From Mauremys mutica (Eukaryota > Chordata > Testudines > Geoemydidae), in contig NC_059077.1 of the NCBI RefSeq assembly GCF_020497125.1, forward strand, positions 34,547,340-34,611,339: DNA of 64,000 nt, written 5' to 3'. The position numbers were made by a program, and so were the translations under genes. The notes under the pieces are model-generated. The model did no database searches. It was not told where the DNA came from and saw only the letters and a list, made by a program, of their open reading frames with translations. Positions 34,681 to 46,841 of this stretch are shown here, piece by piece (within the stretch, counting starts at the first letter, position 1; the number at the start of each line of letters is the position of its first letter).

Positions 34681-34682
34681 TC

Positions 34683-34858
34683 TCTTGGGCCTTGATTCAG
34701 GAAAACATCTAAGTGGTGAAATCCATACCTATTTAGCTAAGCACTTATTTACTTGCTTAACTTTAAGTATGTGTTTAATTCCATTGAAATCATTCAATAG
34801 GATTAAGCATGTGCTTAAGTGTTTTGCTGAATAGAGATGCTATCCTAAATCAAGGCCA
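34683..34858. repeat. Short palindromic interspersed repeat, copy 1
   Basis: Begins GGGCCTTGATTCAGGAAAA and ends CCTAAATCAAGGCC, an inverted pair. The inside has AAGCACTTATTTACTTGCTT and AAGCATGTGCTTAAGTG, again partly palindromic. Related sequences lie at 37558-37660 and 60836-60960. It is non-coding, of a MITE-like class I cannot name. Confidence 0.55.
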
Positions 34859-34859
34859 T

Positions 34860-35078
34860 TGTGAGGAGGCCCAACAATCTGTGTGTAGATGTCCTAGCTA
34901 TGCAGTAATAAGTCGGCTCACTTACCTTTGGTGTTTTCAGATGGGCAACCAGCTTCTAGTCTAATCCATTTAGATGGCATCTTCCAGAGTAGAACATCAG
35001 GAGCAAATATCTGTCTGCTCTCACTGCTTTGCCCTTTGACTTGCGAGAGCATTGTGATAGAGAAATGCATAATCACAC
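34860..35078. other. No feature recognised
   Basis: Short linker between two repeats. Confidence 0.4.
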
Positions 35079-35081
35079 ATA

Positions 35082-36035
35082 GGGTATGGCTACACTGGCG
35101 ATTTGCAGCGCTGGAAAGCCTCCACCAGCGCTGCAATTAGTAAGTGGCCACACCTGCAGGGCACTTCCAGCGCTGCAACTCCCTGGCTGCAGCGCTGGCC
35201 GTACACCTCACTCGGCATGGGGAATAAGGATTCCAGCGCTGGTGCTGCAGCGCTGGTCATCAAGTGTGGCCACACACCAGCGCTGTGATTGGCCTCCAGG
35301 GTATAAGGTATAAATTACCCTCTTTGTTTTGTTATGCAGCCTCTCTTTGTTTTGTTGTGAACGAGCTCCGATCGGAGCTCCGAACAAACAGAGCTCCTGT
35401 TTGCTGTGATCATCTGTACCTGGCTGTAAACAATCAAATGAGAGGCAGGCAGAGAGAGTGAATGAAACAGAACGGAGGAGTTCCGTTGAACTGCTTATCT
35501 AAAAAAACAAACACTGATCACAGCAAACAGGAGCTATCTGTACCTGGCTGTGAACGATCAAATGAGAGGCAGGGGAAACAGCGTTGGATGCAGGGTTCGC
35601 AAACATTTTGTGATTTTTCCAATCTCTCTCTTCCCCGCTCCCTGTCACAGTACACCGCGGGGAGTCCGTGTTGGAGGCAGGCTGTTTGCAATTAAGAGTT
35701 AAGACTAAGGGGTCAGAAACATGTTCTGATTTTTCAATGCAGGAAGCTAAACACACAGTGTTGGCTCCAAAAATCCCCTCTCTCTTTCCCCCCGCTCCCT
35801 GTCACACTAGACCCCACTCCACCCCCCTCTTTTGAAAAGCACGTTGTGGCCACTTGAACGCTGGGATAGCTGCCCATAATGCATCACTCCCAACAGCGCT
35901 GCAAATACTGCAAATGTGGCCACACACCAGCCCTGGTAGCTGTGAGTGTGGCCACACACCAGCGCTGGCCCTGCACAGCTGGATGACCAGCACTGCAAAC
36001 TACCAGCGCTGCAAACCGTAAGTGTAGCCATACCC
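35082..36035. mobile_element. Harbinger-type MITE with ten CAGCGCTG palindromes
   Basis: Ends are GGGTATGGCTACACT and AGTGTAGCCATACCC, a perfect 15 bp inverted repeat, flanked by ATA (35079-35081, 36036-36038). The octamer CAGCGCTG occurs seven times in the left 205 bp (35106, 35126, 35168, 35190, 35234, 35248, 35278) and three times in the right 145 bp (35894, 35960, 36004). GGGATAGCTGCCCATAATGC at about 35863 matches the intact Harbinger at about 30287 (GGGATAGCTGCCCAGAATGC). The interior has two copies of a block ending CTGTACCTGGCTGTRAACRA. There is no coding capacity. Confidence 0.82.
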
Positions 36036-36038
36036 ATA

Positions 36039-37557
36039 GTCCTGCACTTCGGTATTCTTTGAAATCAATGGTTCTCTAGTGATTACTCATGAAGTAAGAG
36101 ACTACTCAGCATGGGCAAGTGTAGCAGAATCAGGCCCTGTATAAGTAAGGCCCCAATTCCGGGTGATACTCACCGCCCATTGACTTAAAGGGTGCTCAAC
36201 ACCTCATTGAAGCTGTTGGTACCTTGCAGGATTGGACACTAACGTCTGGACACACTGTCATTATACATATGCTGTCCACTAATATATGAATAAATATACC
36301 CTCCTTGGTTAATTCATTTACATTAAACCTCTCCTTTTTGAACTCCCAGGCTTCCTGGTGAAATCATTAGCTATTTAGATAATGCTTTGTTTTAATCAAC
36401 TAAACACTCCCATTCTATTTTTCATGCATTTTAAAAAAATGGATTCAATAAATATATAACAATCTTGAGCCTATATGTTCACTAGGTATTCATGTTCAGG
36501 AAACACTGTAAAATACATTACAGGCAATAAACCTTAATACTAGATTCAAATGATTGATAGGTCTTTTGGATAAAATTTTAACTGCACTCTTATTAGCTCA
36601 AGAACTATATAAGCCGAATACTGTTGGGACTCACTCTGTAGCTGTACTGACTGTTAGCTCTTTGCCATCCAGAGAGTCACCTTACACAATAGTAATCCTC
36701 AGAAGACTGGCTCCACAGGCTTTTCAGCTGCTTTGAATCAGCACTGTGGGGCAGCGCAGCCTTAGCTGAACACTTGGCCCAACTGGATGGCGGTGTGATT
36801 TCCACGTTCGAAGCAGTTTGCAAGCGCTAATTTTTTTTTTCTGGGAACCATCTAGTGCTGTTGTATCTAACACATTGCTGCTGTTCAGGGACAGGTCGGG
36901 AGCGACTCTGAGTAGTATGTGGACATACCTTGAGTACATTAGATAGCAGAGGTACCATCCTTGAAGCCAGAAAGTCTTTTTTTAAACAAATATAGAATAA
37001 ACAGACTCTCATGATCTTATGTTTCAGAATATCAGAGTCCCTGTGCATTTCGTTAGCATGTGTGGTTCTCTTGCATGAAGGTTCACTAATATATCATGCT
37101 GAAAGGAGGTGTACAGCTTTTGCATGGCAGCCATAAGTGGGAAGTGTCATTTCAACTCATTCAAACTGAGTTTGCTTGTACACATTGGATTTCAGTGCCA
37201 ACTTGTGGGTTGTTTTTTTTTTTTTTGCAACCCTCAGCAAAACGGGAAATTTCAGCTGCTTCCAACCAACACACAAAACATCCAGCTGCTCTATCACACC
37301 TCTTTATGGTCTATCTGGTGGAGCTGTTAGTCCCCGAGTGGAGATGGAGAAGGGGAGGCAGTTACCAGTTTCAGTTGTCAGGTACTGTAGGCCTAATCCT
37401 GAGCCAGGTGTTTGTGCTTACACATGAAGGTGATGGGCATGGCAATGACTGCTCATTCTTACTTTGATGCAGCCAGCCCTGAATGGGGTGTTTGTCCTAG
37501 TGCATATTTATGAATGGAGTTGTGGATGTCTGTCAGGTAATGCTAGCCCTGAGTGGG
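36039..37557. other. No gene recognised
   Basis: Small ORFs only, including overlapping plus frames at 37096-37467 across a poly(T) run at 37207-37225. No domain is seen. Confidence 0.5.
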
Positions 37558-37660
37558 ATTCTTGTTTTAACCTCTGATTCAGCAATGCACTTAAGCGTGT
37601 GCTTAGGTCTCAACTACATTGCTAAATAGGAATGGACTTATGCACATGCTTATTGGTGCC
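37558..37660. repeat. Short palindromic interspersed repeat, copy 2
   Basis: CTGATTCAGCAATGCACTTA, AGCGTGTGCTTAGG and CTTATGCACATGCTTATTGG follow the pattern of the copy at 34683. It is partial and diverged. Confidence 0.45.
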
Positions 37661-37844
37661 TTTGCATAGTGTGCGGAACTGAGAAATGTGGAAGTGAGGA
37701 CCTGGCTGCATTGCTGGACAAGCTAGCCTCAAATGGAAGTGTTGTCCCTAGGCGCATGGAGAGGTGAAGGCAACTGTCTAGTGCAGCCAGCCCTTGCTGG
37801 ATGTGGTGGTGGTGATTTGTACTGCAAGAGTGCCTAGAGGGCCC

Positions 37845-37930
37845 AGTCATAGATCAAGGCCCCACCCACTGTGTTAGGTGCTGTACAAACACATAAGGCA
37901 GTTCTTGTCCCCAGGAACTTCAGTTTACAG
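37845..37930 (+). repeat. Interspersed repeat (GTGCTGTACAAACACA family), copy 1
   Basis: GGCCCCACCCACTGTGTTAG, GTGCTGTACAAACACATAAG and CAGTTCTTGTCCCC follow a widespread amniote repeat. Related text occurs at 39455-39560 and about 60600-60660. Its class is not assigned here. Confidence 0.5.
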
Positions 37931-39450
37931 TTTACATCTAGTCAACAATAGTTACATGAATGCACGGAAGTTGTCATCTTTGTATGGCTGATGTAGATCT
38001 AGAGCAACAATTATAATTTTACATTTAGGTGGTTAAGTCAGATAATTGTGTCAGGAGTAGTGGAGTGTATTGCTGTGGTGCCTCTTGCGTATTTGTGAAT
38101 CGGGCATGGAGGTGAGGGGGAATCGGGCATGGAGGAATCATAAGGTGGTTTTGTCTTTATTAGCTCCCTCTTGGGGACAAGTGCAGCCCTTCCTAAATTA
38201 GACTAATTGTTCTAAATTATAAGATAATTATATTTATGCAAAAATGCCATGTTACAATTGCAGAATTAATCTTCCAAAGGTAGCTAATGCAAAAATTAAG
38301 GTTGAGCATATAACCTTAAAACTGCCCCCTTGCACATGTACATTATGACAATGTTAAATTTCATGGTCACTTGTTTTCTGAAATACACATCTAGGACTGC
38401 AGAAAAATCTGTATTAATTACACTAAATTCAATTTCAATACACCCTAGAGACTCTTCCAAATGCTTAAATTGTTCTTTTAAAAAAAAATGCTTTCATTCC
38501 CATGCTATTGCACAGTAATACTGGTATGTTGTGCATGAATGTTGAAAGAAAAATTGGTAACAAATTTTAAATAAAGATGAAAAATATATTGAAAATGTCC
38601 TTTTATGTCAAGAGGAAATAAAAACTGGATTCATTCAGCAATATTAAAGTGATTACATTGTTTCGAGTGACCCATTTTAATGTCATTTAATCTCCATTTA
38701 GGACATATGGATATTTGGGACATGCTCTGAGGTAGCAAAGGCAGCAATAATTAGGATTAAGATGCTTTGCTTCTGGACGTTTTTAGCTCACGGCCCAGTA
38801 CTGGTGCATTGAAATATTGTGTGATAATTTGCTTGCTGAATCAGTGGGAAGGAGATGACTTATAATATTTAATCTTTACTGCTTTGATGTGTGGTGTGGT
38901 TAACATGCTTAGCATATCTGATTCAACTTTAACTTATCCTTGATGGAGCAGCTACTTTATTCCTTATGTTTTATTGGGTTTTACCACCGCAAAAGGAGCT
39001 TGAAGTTCATAGCCTGAGTAGGTAGACTTTGGTGTGCAGATAAATATATTTAAGTACAGTACCTTTAAAATGTAGTTCTCATTATGGTGGGAAAAACAAT
39101 CAAAGAGGTTTTACTCTGTCAGTACACCAGCTCTATGATTCATTTTTACCTAATGTGATCATCATTCCAGCAAGTCATAAGGGTTTCTGAGCAAATATTT
39201 TCCATCTTAATCAGAATGCTAGAAATTCATATTTTTAATTACTTCAGCTCTCCATGTGCTCAAAGGAACTGACTGATTAGCTGATGCTAATATCCAGTTT
39301 GTACATAAATCTACACAAAATACAAGGCTATGAAATTACTCACATTTCTGCTTAATATGTAAATTAATGAAGTAACCCTAATTCTGTTACCGTGAGTGAA
39401 CAGCTATAGAAAATGGCAAGTAGTGCCAAAGAGACCACAGCAGCAGCAGT
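37931..39450. other. No gene recognised
   Basis: AT-rich, with one short direct repeat (AATCGGGCATGGAGG at about 38098 and 38125). Nothing else is seen. Confidence 0.5.
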
Positions 39451-39454
39451 AGTA

Positions 39455-39560
39455 GTAGTATTTTTGTATCAACTAGGAGCCCTAGTCATGGCCCAGGACC
39501 CCATTGTGCTAAGCGTTTTATAGACACAAATCAAAATGATAGTCCCTGTGCCAAAGTAGG
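39455..39560 (+). repeat. Interspersed repeat (GTGCTAAGCG family), copy 2
   Basis: GTATCAACTAGGAGCCCTAG, CATGGCCCAGGACCCCATTG and GATAGTCCCTGTGCC match the same family as 37845-37930. Confidence 0.55.
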
Positions 39561-40957
39561 AAAAAGCCATACAGCTACATAGATAAGAGGAAAAAAAATA
39601 CTGCTACAAAGATAGCCAAAGCGACTCTTCTCCCTCTCTTTATGAGGCTACATTACCACAACAAAATTAACAGCGATTCTAAATTCAAATGCATGTGGAA
39701 GAAGGTAATGATATGGAACAGATGCTAATGCTTTCTTTGATAACTTTTCAGCATCTTCTGGTATAAATGAAGGCTGGATATTTTTGGGGGAGCAGGGAAG
39801 GGGAAAGAGGAATATAGACTCTCACAAACTAGCCCTATTTGCATTTGTCCAACTGAAGCCAAGCATCACAGATTCAAACATTGTGAAGTTTATGTCTCTA
39901 CATCTTGATGCCATGCCCAAGATACTCACTTGGTGATGGGCTTCATGAGTGGCAGTACAGGAATTCCCCCATGAGGAAGCCACAAGCATCTATGCACCTA
40001 CAGGTACCTGTCAAATACGAAGAGACAGAAAACATCACACTCACGGTTTGTAGTTTCCAGTTACCTGCAATTCATTTCCAGATCATGGGGTCTAGTGGGC
40101 CAGCTTCATGACATGACACTTGAAGTCGACATCAGGTCATGTTCAGCTGGGGTTAGCCAAACTTTGCAGCTAAATATAGAATCATGAATAATGGACCAGT
40201 TTCCCTGGATAAATCTGATTTTTTTCCCCCCTGTCCACTGCATCTTGTATAATCATTTACAGCAGTGCAAAGTTGGTTGAAAATGCTCCCATTCTGATTT
40301 GGTAGCATTTTACACTCTTTGCATTGGTGTAGCTCACTTCACAAGGTACAGGGCCATGGGGAATCAGGCCCAGAGTCTGCACTGTGAGAAACTTGGATAG
40401 ACCCTGGTGGAGCACCCTGGGCAGCAGAAGTACATTGAGAGAAGAACGTTCTGGTGGCAAAAGGTGCCTGCAAACTCACATCCACCAGTGCCCACAGCTG
40501 GCCATCACAGCTCTAAAACCGTCCATGGAATGGTCATTACTAGGGAATACATTGATTCAATATATCCCCTGGGCAGCCTCTGCTAGCAGGGCTAGACAGT
40601 GCCTCTGAAGGAGTCAAGCAGAGATTCCCTTGGGTAAACCCCCTAGAAGGAGGCACCAGGCCAGCTTGTGCCTATCTGCATGAGCAGGGCTGAATTTAGT
40701 CCTTTGGATTTGCACATCCTTAGCATAATTCCCAGGAATTGCACTGGAAATAGAAAGTTGTGCTTTAAAAATGACTATCTGAGTTGTTTTGTCAATTTAC
40801 AACCTAATTATCTTGGTGCAGGCAGTGCAGGTACTGTTTCATACAGTACCAATCACTGGGAGCCATTATCAAATAATAAATAACATGCTCTTTCCAGGAT
40901 CTCGTTAGTTGCCTTTATTCTCCCCCCCCCCCCCATACCCTATGAAAACAGAGCTTA
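39561..40957. other. No gene recognised
   Basis: No supported gene. A C-rich run lies at about 40921-40934. Confidence 0.5.
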
Positions 40958-40962
40958 GTAGA

Positions 40963-42043
40963 TGTGACGTTCCCCTGGTGTTATCTGGGCTGGTGATCTG
41001 CTAGGTCACTCCAATCCTCGATTCTGGGAGCCAGCCTTACCCTGGTCTACTGTGAGAACCCTTACTCCTAGGCTGTTCATGCACAGCCTCTGGCATGTAA
41101 GCTGCTTGGATTGTGCAACTGAATGACACTAGCCAATATCTCCAGTCACAGACACAACCCTAGGAACCTCCGTCTTGCAGTGTCCAGTTATGCCTGCTGG
41201 ACGCTGCATGCTTATATGAGTTCGTCAATTTAACAAAGAAATTGATATGCACCAGGCTTGTTATCTCAAGGGGAGTCTCTGACACACTTCAAACCAAATG
41301 CATTGCTTCAGGTGGAATAAACAAACGTATTAGCTACAAAAGATAGATTTTAAGTGATTATAAGTCAAAGCACAAAAGGTCAGATTTGGTCAAATGAAAT
41401 AAAAGCAAAACGCATTCTAAGTTGATCTTAACACTTTCAGTGCCCTTACAAACTTAGATGCTTCTCACCACAGGCTGGCTGGTTGCCCTTCAGCCAGGCT
41501 CTCCCTTTCAATCCACACTTCCGTCGCTTGGTGGTGATGTCTGTAGATGGAGGTGGAAGAGAGAGGAAGAGCATGGCAAACGTCTCTCCCTTTTATCATG
41601 TTCTTTCTTCCCTCTTGGCTTTGCCCGGCCCCTTCGGGGTCAGGTGAGCGTTACCTCATTGTAGTCCCTGATTGACCAAGGGAAGGGGGGTTACTCACTT
41701 GAAAGTCCACCAGATCCTTTGTTGCTGCGTAGGCCAGTGTCCTTTATTCATGTGAGGCTTGGCTGGGTTTGCCCCATACATACCCTGATGAGGTGTGAAC
41801 TGCACCTCTGTTTCTGGAGAGTTTTGCCTGGGCTGGTTTTAAGCCACGAGGACACATTTTCAGCCTCATAACTATATACATGAAATTAGAACCTATAACA
41901 TAACATTACTATAACGACAATGTTCAGTGCATCATGAGCCTTCCGAAGACACCCAACATGACAAACTTTGCATTGGATACTACACAATCATAAGGATGAA
42001 CATGCGGATGCAGGGTGTTTCCCCCAAGGTACAGAATGTCACA
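40963..42043. mobile_element. Solo LTR, 1081 bp, with perfect 5 bp target duplication
   Basis: Starts TGTGACGTTCC and ends AGAATGTCACA, an inverted TG...CA pair as in retroviral LTRs. Flanks are GTAGA on both sides (40958-40962, 42044-42048), a 5 bp duplication that fits ERVL-like or Gypsy-like elements. No internal viral genes are next to it, so LTR-LTR recombination probably removed them. AATAAA words occur on both strands (about 41319 plus, about 41748 minus), so the orientation is open, although I recall similar LTRs in turtles in the minus sense. Confidence 0.85.
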
Positions 42044-42048
42044 GTAGA

Positions 42049-42618
42049 CTTCAGTTTTTCCCCTATGAAGATCCTCAGTAAGGAGGCTTACACTTGGTAT
42101 GCCACGAGAAAAGTCTGCTAACCTTTCAAGGGAACTGGATGTTCATGTCATCTAAAGCACAGCTTTCAACAACCTTGATCTGTTAATCATCTCCTGAAGG
42201 CTCATTGTGCCTGGCATCTGTGTTGGCTTCCATTGCCTGTTTCAAACGCATGGCATTGTCTTTTGGTTACTCCTATTCATCTTAATAGTGCTTATCTCTG
42301 CCTCTCCAGCCTTTTTTTATCTTCCTCAAAAAGTCTTTGGCTATGTTCACCAGTTTCTATCTCCCCTAGCATTTCTCTTGGATTCTCAGGTGTATTTTTC
42401 ATCTCCTAAAGCTTAACATGAATTTCTCTTGTTACTTCCATATCTACTTCATATTGGCCTTAATAATTGGTCTGCCTGAAAACAGATGAAGTAATAAAAT
42501 TGTGCACAAACAACAAACCACTTAGGTCTTAGCAGGGCTTTTACTGTACAGACGTGGACAGTGGCAGCTCCAGGAGGCCTTGCTCCTTGGGAAGGCCCAA
42601 TTCCTTTAGGAGCTCCAG
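42049..42618. other. No gene recognised
   Basis: The plus ORF 42207-42416 is hydrophobic by base composition and has no family match. Nothing else is seen. Confidence 0.45.
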
Positions 42619-44250
42619 ACATTGAAAATATTGTTATGGAATTTTTAAGAAACTTATATTCACAGTAAGAAATTCACTTTCATGGTTCAAATAAAAACAT
42701 TTGTGCATGATTTAAGAACATAAGAATGGCCATACTGGGTCAGACTAAACGTCCATCAAGCCCAGTACCCTGTCTCCTGACTGTGGCCAGTGCTAGGTGC
42801 CCCAGAGGGAATAAACAGAACAGGTAATCATCAAGTGATCCATCCCCTGTTGCTCATTTCCAGCTTCTGGTAAACACAGGCTAGGGACACCATTCCTGCC
42901 CATCCTGGCTAGTAGCCATTGATGGACCTATCCTCCATGAATTTATCTAGTTCTTTTTTGAACCCTGTTATGGTCTTGGCCTTCACAACATCTTCTGGCA
43001 AGTAGTTCCACAGGTTGACTGTGTTGTATGAAGAAATACTTCCTTTTGTTTGTTTTAAACCTGCTGCCTATTAATTTCATTTAGTGACCCCTAGTTCTTG
43101 TGTTATGAGAAGTAGTAAACAACACTTACTTATTAACACTTCCTTATCTACTCTCTCCTCATATGGAAGCTGTTCCATACCCCTTATCATTTTTGTTGCC
43201 CTTTTCTGAACCTTTTCCAATTCCAATATATCTTTTTTTTTTAAATGGGGCGACCATATCTGCACACAGTATTCAAGATGTGGGTGTACCATGGATTTAT
43301 ATAGAGGCAACATGACATTTTCTGTCCTATTATCTATCCCTTTCTTAATTATTCCCAGCATTCTGTTTGCTTTTTTGGCTGCCACTGCACATTGAGTGGA
43401 TGTTTTCAGAGAACTATTCACAATGACTCCAATGACTCTTTCTTGAGTGGTAACGGCTAATTTAGACCCCATCATTTTATATGTATAGTTAGGATTATGT
43501 TTTCCAATGTGCATTACTTTGCATTTATCAACATTAAATTTCATCTGCCATTTTGTTGCCCAGTCACCCAGTTTTGAGAGATCCTTTTGTAGCTCTTTGC
43601 AGTTTGCCTGGGTCTTAACTATCTTTTGTAATTTTGTATCATCTGCAAATTTTGCCACCTCACTGTTTACCCCTTTTTTCAGATCATTTATGAATATGTT
43701 GAATAGGACTGGTCCCAGAACAGATCCCTGGGAGACACAACTATTTACCTCTTTCCATTCTGAAAACCAACTATTTATTCCTGCCCTTTATTTCCTATCT
43801 TTTAACCATTTACCAATCCATGCCAGCACCTTCCCTCTTATCCCGTGGCAGCATACTTTGTGTAAGAGCCTTTGGTTAGGGACCTTGTGAAAGGCTTTCT
43901 GAAAATCTAAGTACACTATATCCACTGGATCATCTTGGTCCACATGCTTGTTGACCCCCCTCAAAGAATTTTAGTAGATTGGTGAGGTATGATTTCCCTT
44001 TACTAAAAACATGTTGACTCTTCCTCAACAAATTATGTTCATCTATATGTCTGACAATATTGTTCTTTATTATAGTTTCAACCAGTTTGCCCAATACTGA
44101 AGTCAGGCTTACTGGCCTATAATTGCTGGGATCACCTCTGGAGCCCTTTTAAAAAATTGGCCTCATATTAGCTATCCTCCAGTCATCTGATACAGCAGCT
44201 GATTTAAATGATAGGTTACGGACTACAGTTAATAGTTCTGCAATACATCA
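42619..44250 (-). pseudogene. CR1 LINE with partial reverse transcriptase, 5'-truncated
   Basis: Reading the minus strand, the RT frame shows LDFQKAFHKVPNQRLLH near 43870, SVLGPVLFNIFINDLKKG near 43700 and KFADDTKL, with FADD as the catalytic YADD-like motif, near 43650. It then continues as a 193-codon open frame (43077-43658) with QKRATKMIRGMEQLPYEERV. Stops and frame shifts occur upstream. The 3' end (42715-42890) is the turtle CR1 type, followed by a 96 bp extra tail (42619-42714) also present at 33404-33499. Upstream sequence of the ORF2 start and ORF1 is missing. Confidence 0.88.
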
Positions 44251-46323
44251 ATGACATTTATGTAGATGAATCCCTTTGTTAGGATATAAGAATATATCCA
44301 CAAAACTGGATATTTTAATAGTCCTGAGTCATGTTTTTCTAATCAGAATATATGAACAGCACAGCCCTGCAGTAATCACAGATTAATATTCAGGCAAGAA
44401 AAAGCTGCTTTTCAAATGAAGGCCAGTTCACTTCTAAATGGAATTTCTGGTCTATAAAAAGTTACCACCTTGAATTAGCTTTTTCATATTGTAAGGGGGC
44501 TGCAAAGCACAATGCCTGAGTCTCAGCAGTAGGATTAACAAACAAGAGTTTTATTCTTGGAAACAAATGCAGCAAGCAGCAAATATTCAACAGCCCTTTT
44601 GCCTGATATCAACATTTCCATGGCAATATCCCAATGCACTGACTACCTCTTGGTCTGTGCTGGTCAGCAATCCATCATGCAAGTAGACCTATACTAGAAT
44701 ATCTGAAACAGCAATCCCAGCTAGCCTAATTTTTTGGCACAATAATAAACTCCTACTTTGAAGCCCTGTCTCCTACATATACCACCACACCCTTCATAGT
44801 ACCAGGAGCCTTTCCAAAGCTCTCCCCTCCGCCCCCAAAAAAACAACAAAAAAAAAACAAAGAGAAGAGAGCTGGTTGAAGACTAGGGGACTTCATTCAT
44901 ACAAGGTAGTTGGGTTAGCACTTCTGTTACTGAATACAGAGTTAGAACAAACCTACTACAGCAGAGCATTGGCTCCTAAATAGCTTCCTTTGGCAGCCTC
45001 ATCCAGGAATGAAATCACAGGGAGTTCTTGCCCACTTTCTTCCAGCCTTACTCTTAGGGGACCTCAAAAAAGACTAACTGGTCTCCACAGGTGCAGTGAA
45101 TGTGCTGATACCCAGACCACAGGTTAATGCCCAAGTGTCCATGAAAAGCCTCTCCTCCCTCTTACCTAGGGAAGAAGGATGTGCACCCTCACATTTAAGA
45201 CACATGAATTTTATTAAATTCATAGTCACTTGCTCTTGAGTTCAAGCACTGTGAACTCTGCAGGTGAGATAAGGGAGATGTAAATAAAACTCAAGAATAC
45301 ATTTTGCAGAGGTAAAAATCTTGGTGAGGGAGAGAATAAAATGGCAAAGAGTGAAGCAAATGATCTTGCTCTTTTCTTTCTGTCTGTCTGTCTGTCTTTC
45401 TTTTAAAGAAGGACCGCTCCTCTCAGCTGTTTTTACAGCTAAAAAAATATAGTCAGAGTAATACAAAGATTATATGTGTTTCATTACATTCCCCACCTCT
45501 CCCCCAAATCCATATTTTAAACAGCAGATAAGCCTTTTGAGGTAGCACAGCTCTGTGTAGTGAATGCATTCCTAAGTACAGCTGAGAGAAACTTTTTCAC
45601 TGAAACTTTCTTCAACCCTCCCCCACCAAAAAATGACAGACATATTGGGATTTGTGTCAGTTTTGCTGCATTATTTCAGTCAAAAAAACTGCCCCACCCC
45701 CTCAAACCGAGGAAATTGAAGTTAGGTATTTTGAAGGTTTTGATTTTTTTTAGCTCAAAATGGTTTCAATTTGAGGGTTTTTTTAAACCCCACATTATAA
45801 GATGGTCAAAATAAAAATGAAACATTTCTTTTGTTAGAACAAAATGTTGAATTTGACCTAAAATGAATTTTTCAATTCCCCCCAGATTTTGAAGAGATTG
45901 GTTTGCAGTTTGACCTGTGTTTTTTTTTTTAATTTGGATTTGCCAGCAAACTAAAATCTCTGATTCACACAGCACTACTCCTCGTGAAACAGAAGTTATT
46001 TGAGGTATAGCACCCTCTGGCCTTCATACACCGAGGGAGTGCGTTAGCCCCTGGGAAACAAACTGCCTGGCATGCTTTATATTTCACAAACGAGTGAGTC
46101 TGAAGGGCTTCTGAGGGAGAAGGTTTGTTTTGTTTTGTTTTGTTTTGTTTTAAATGCTTAAAAGTGCAACAGCTAGCGCTTCAGAAGTCTACAGTTCCTA
46201 GAATCCATAAGCTTTCCCATAGTGGAACATTCTACATAAGACTTCCTTCCATCTGCAAAACGGTCCTTGTCAGCTTTATTTCTGGTAACCAATTTTAAAT
46301 CTTTACTGACAGCAACCCCCAAT
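44251..46323. other. No gene recognised
   Basis: Contains a GTTTT pentamer repeat at about 46126-46150, a (TGTC)n run near 45380 and A-rich stretches near 44840. No supported gene. Confidence 0.5.
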
Positions 46324-46395
46324 ATTTCAGTGATGACCATGTTGGTCCCAGGATCTTGGTAATATCCTTTTATTTATTTAGACAACATCTGTTGG

Positions 46396-46841
46396 CAGAG
46401 GTGAAAGTAATATTAAACTCTTACTAGGACAAGGGCCTGGCTCTGGGCCCCTGGAAGGGGCGGGGCCTCGGGCAGAAGGGGCAGGGCTAGGGATCAGCCT
46501 CCCCCAGCCAGCCCATCTGCGCTGCTTCGCCCGTGCTTCCCAGGGCTCTGGCGGGGATTTAAAAGGGCCCAGGGCTCTGGTCGCTGCTGCAGTAGCGGTG
46601 GCCAGGAGCCCCAGGCCCTTTTAAATCTCTGACCCTGGGGCAGCTGCCCCTTTTGTTGCCCCTCGTTGGCCATCCTGATGGTGGCGGTGTGTGTCCCTAC
46701 TCGCAGGGTGGCCAATGGGGGGGAGTAAAAGGGGCAGCGACATAGGGAGGGTCCTTTGCCGCGGCAGCGCTTTAACATTGGCTGCGTACGGGCTGATATC
46801 GGCTTTTTACCTGTATGCCATACCAACCTACTTTCACCCTG
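46396..46841. mobile_element. Non-autonomous hAT element with perfect 8 bp duplication
   Basis: Starts CAGAGGTGAAAGTAA and ends CTACTTTCACCCTG. Flanks are TCTGTTGG on both sides (46388-46395 and 46842-46849). The interior is GC-rich and without a transposase; the minus ORF 46494-46919 crosses the element border and is not a gene. Confidence 0.88.
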
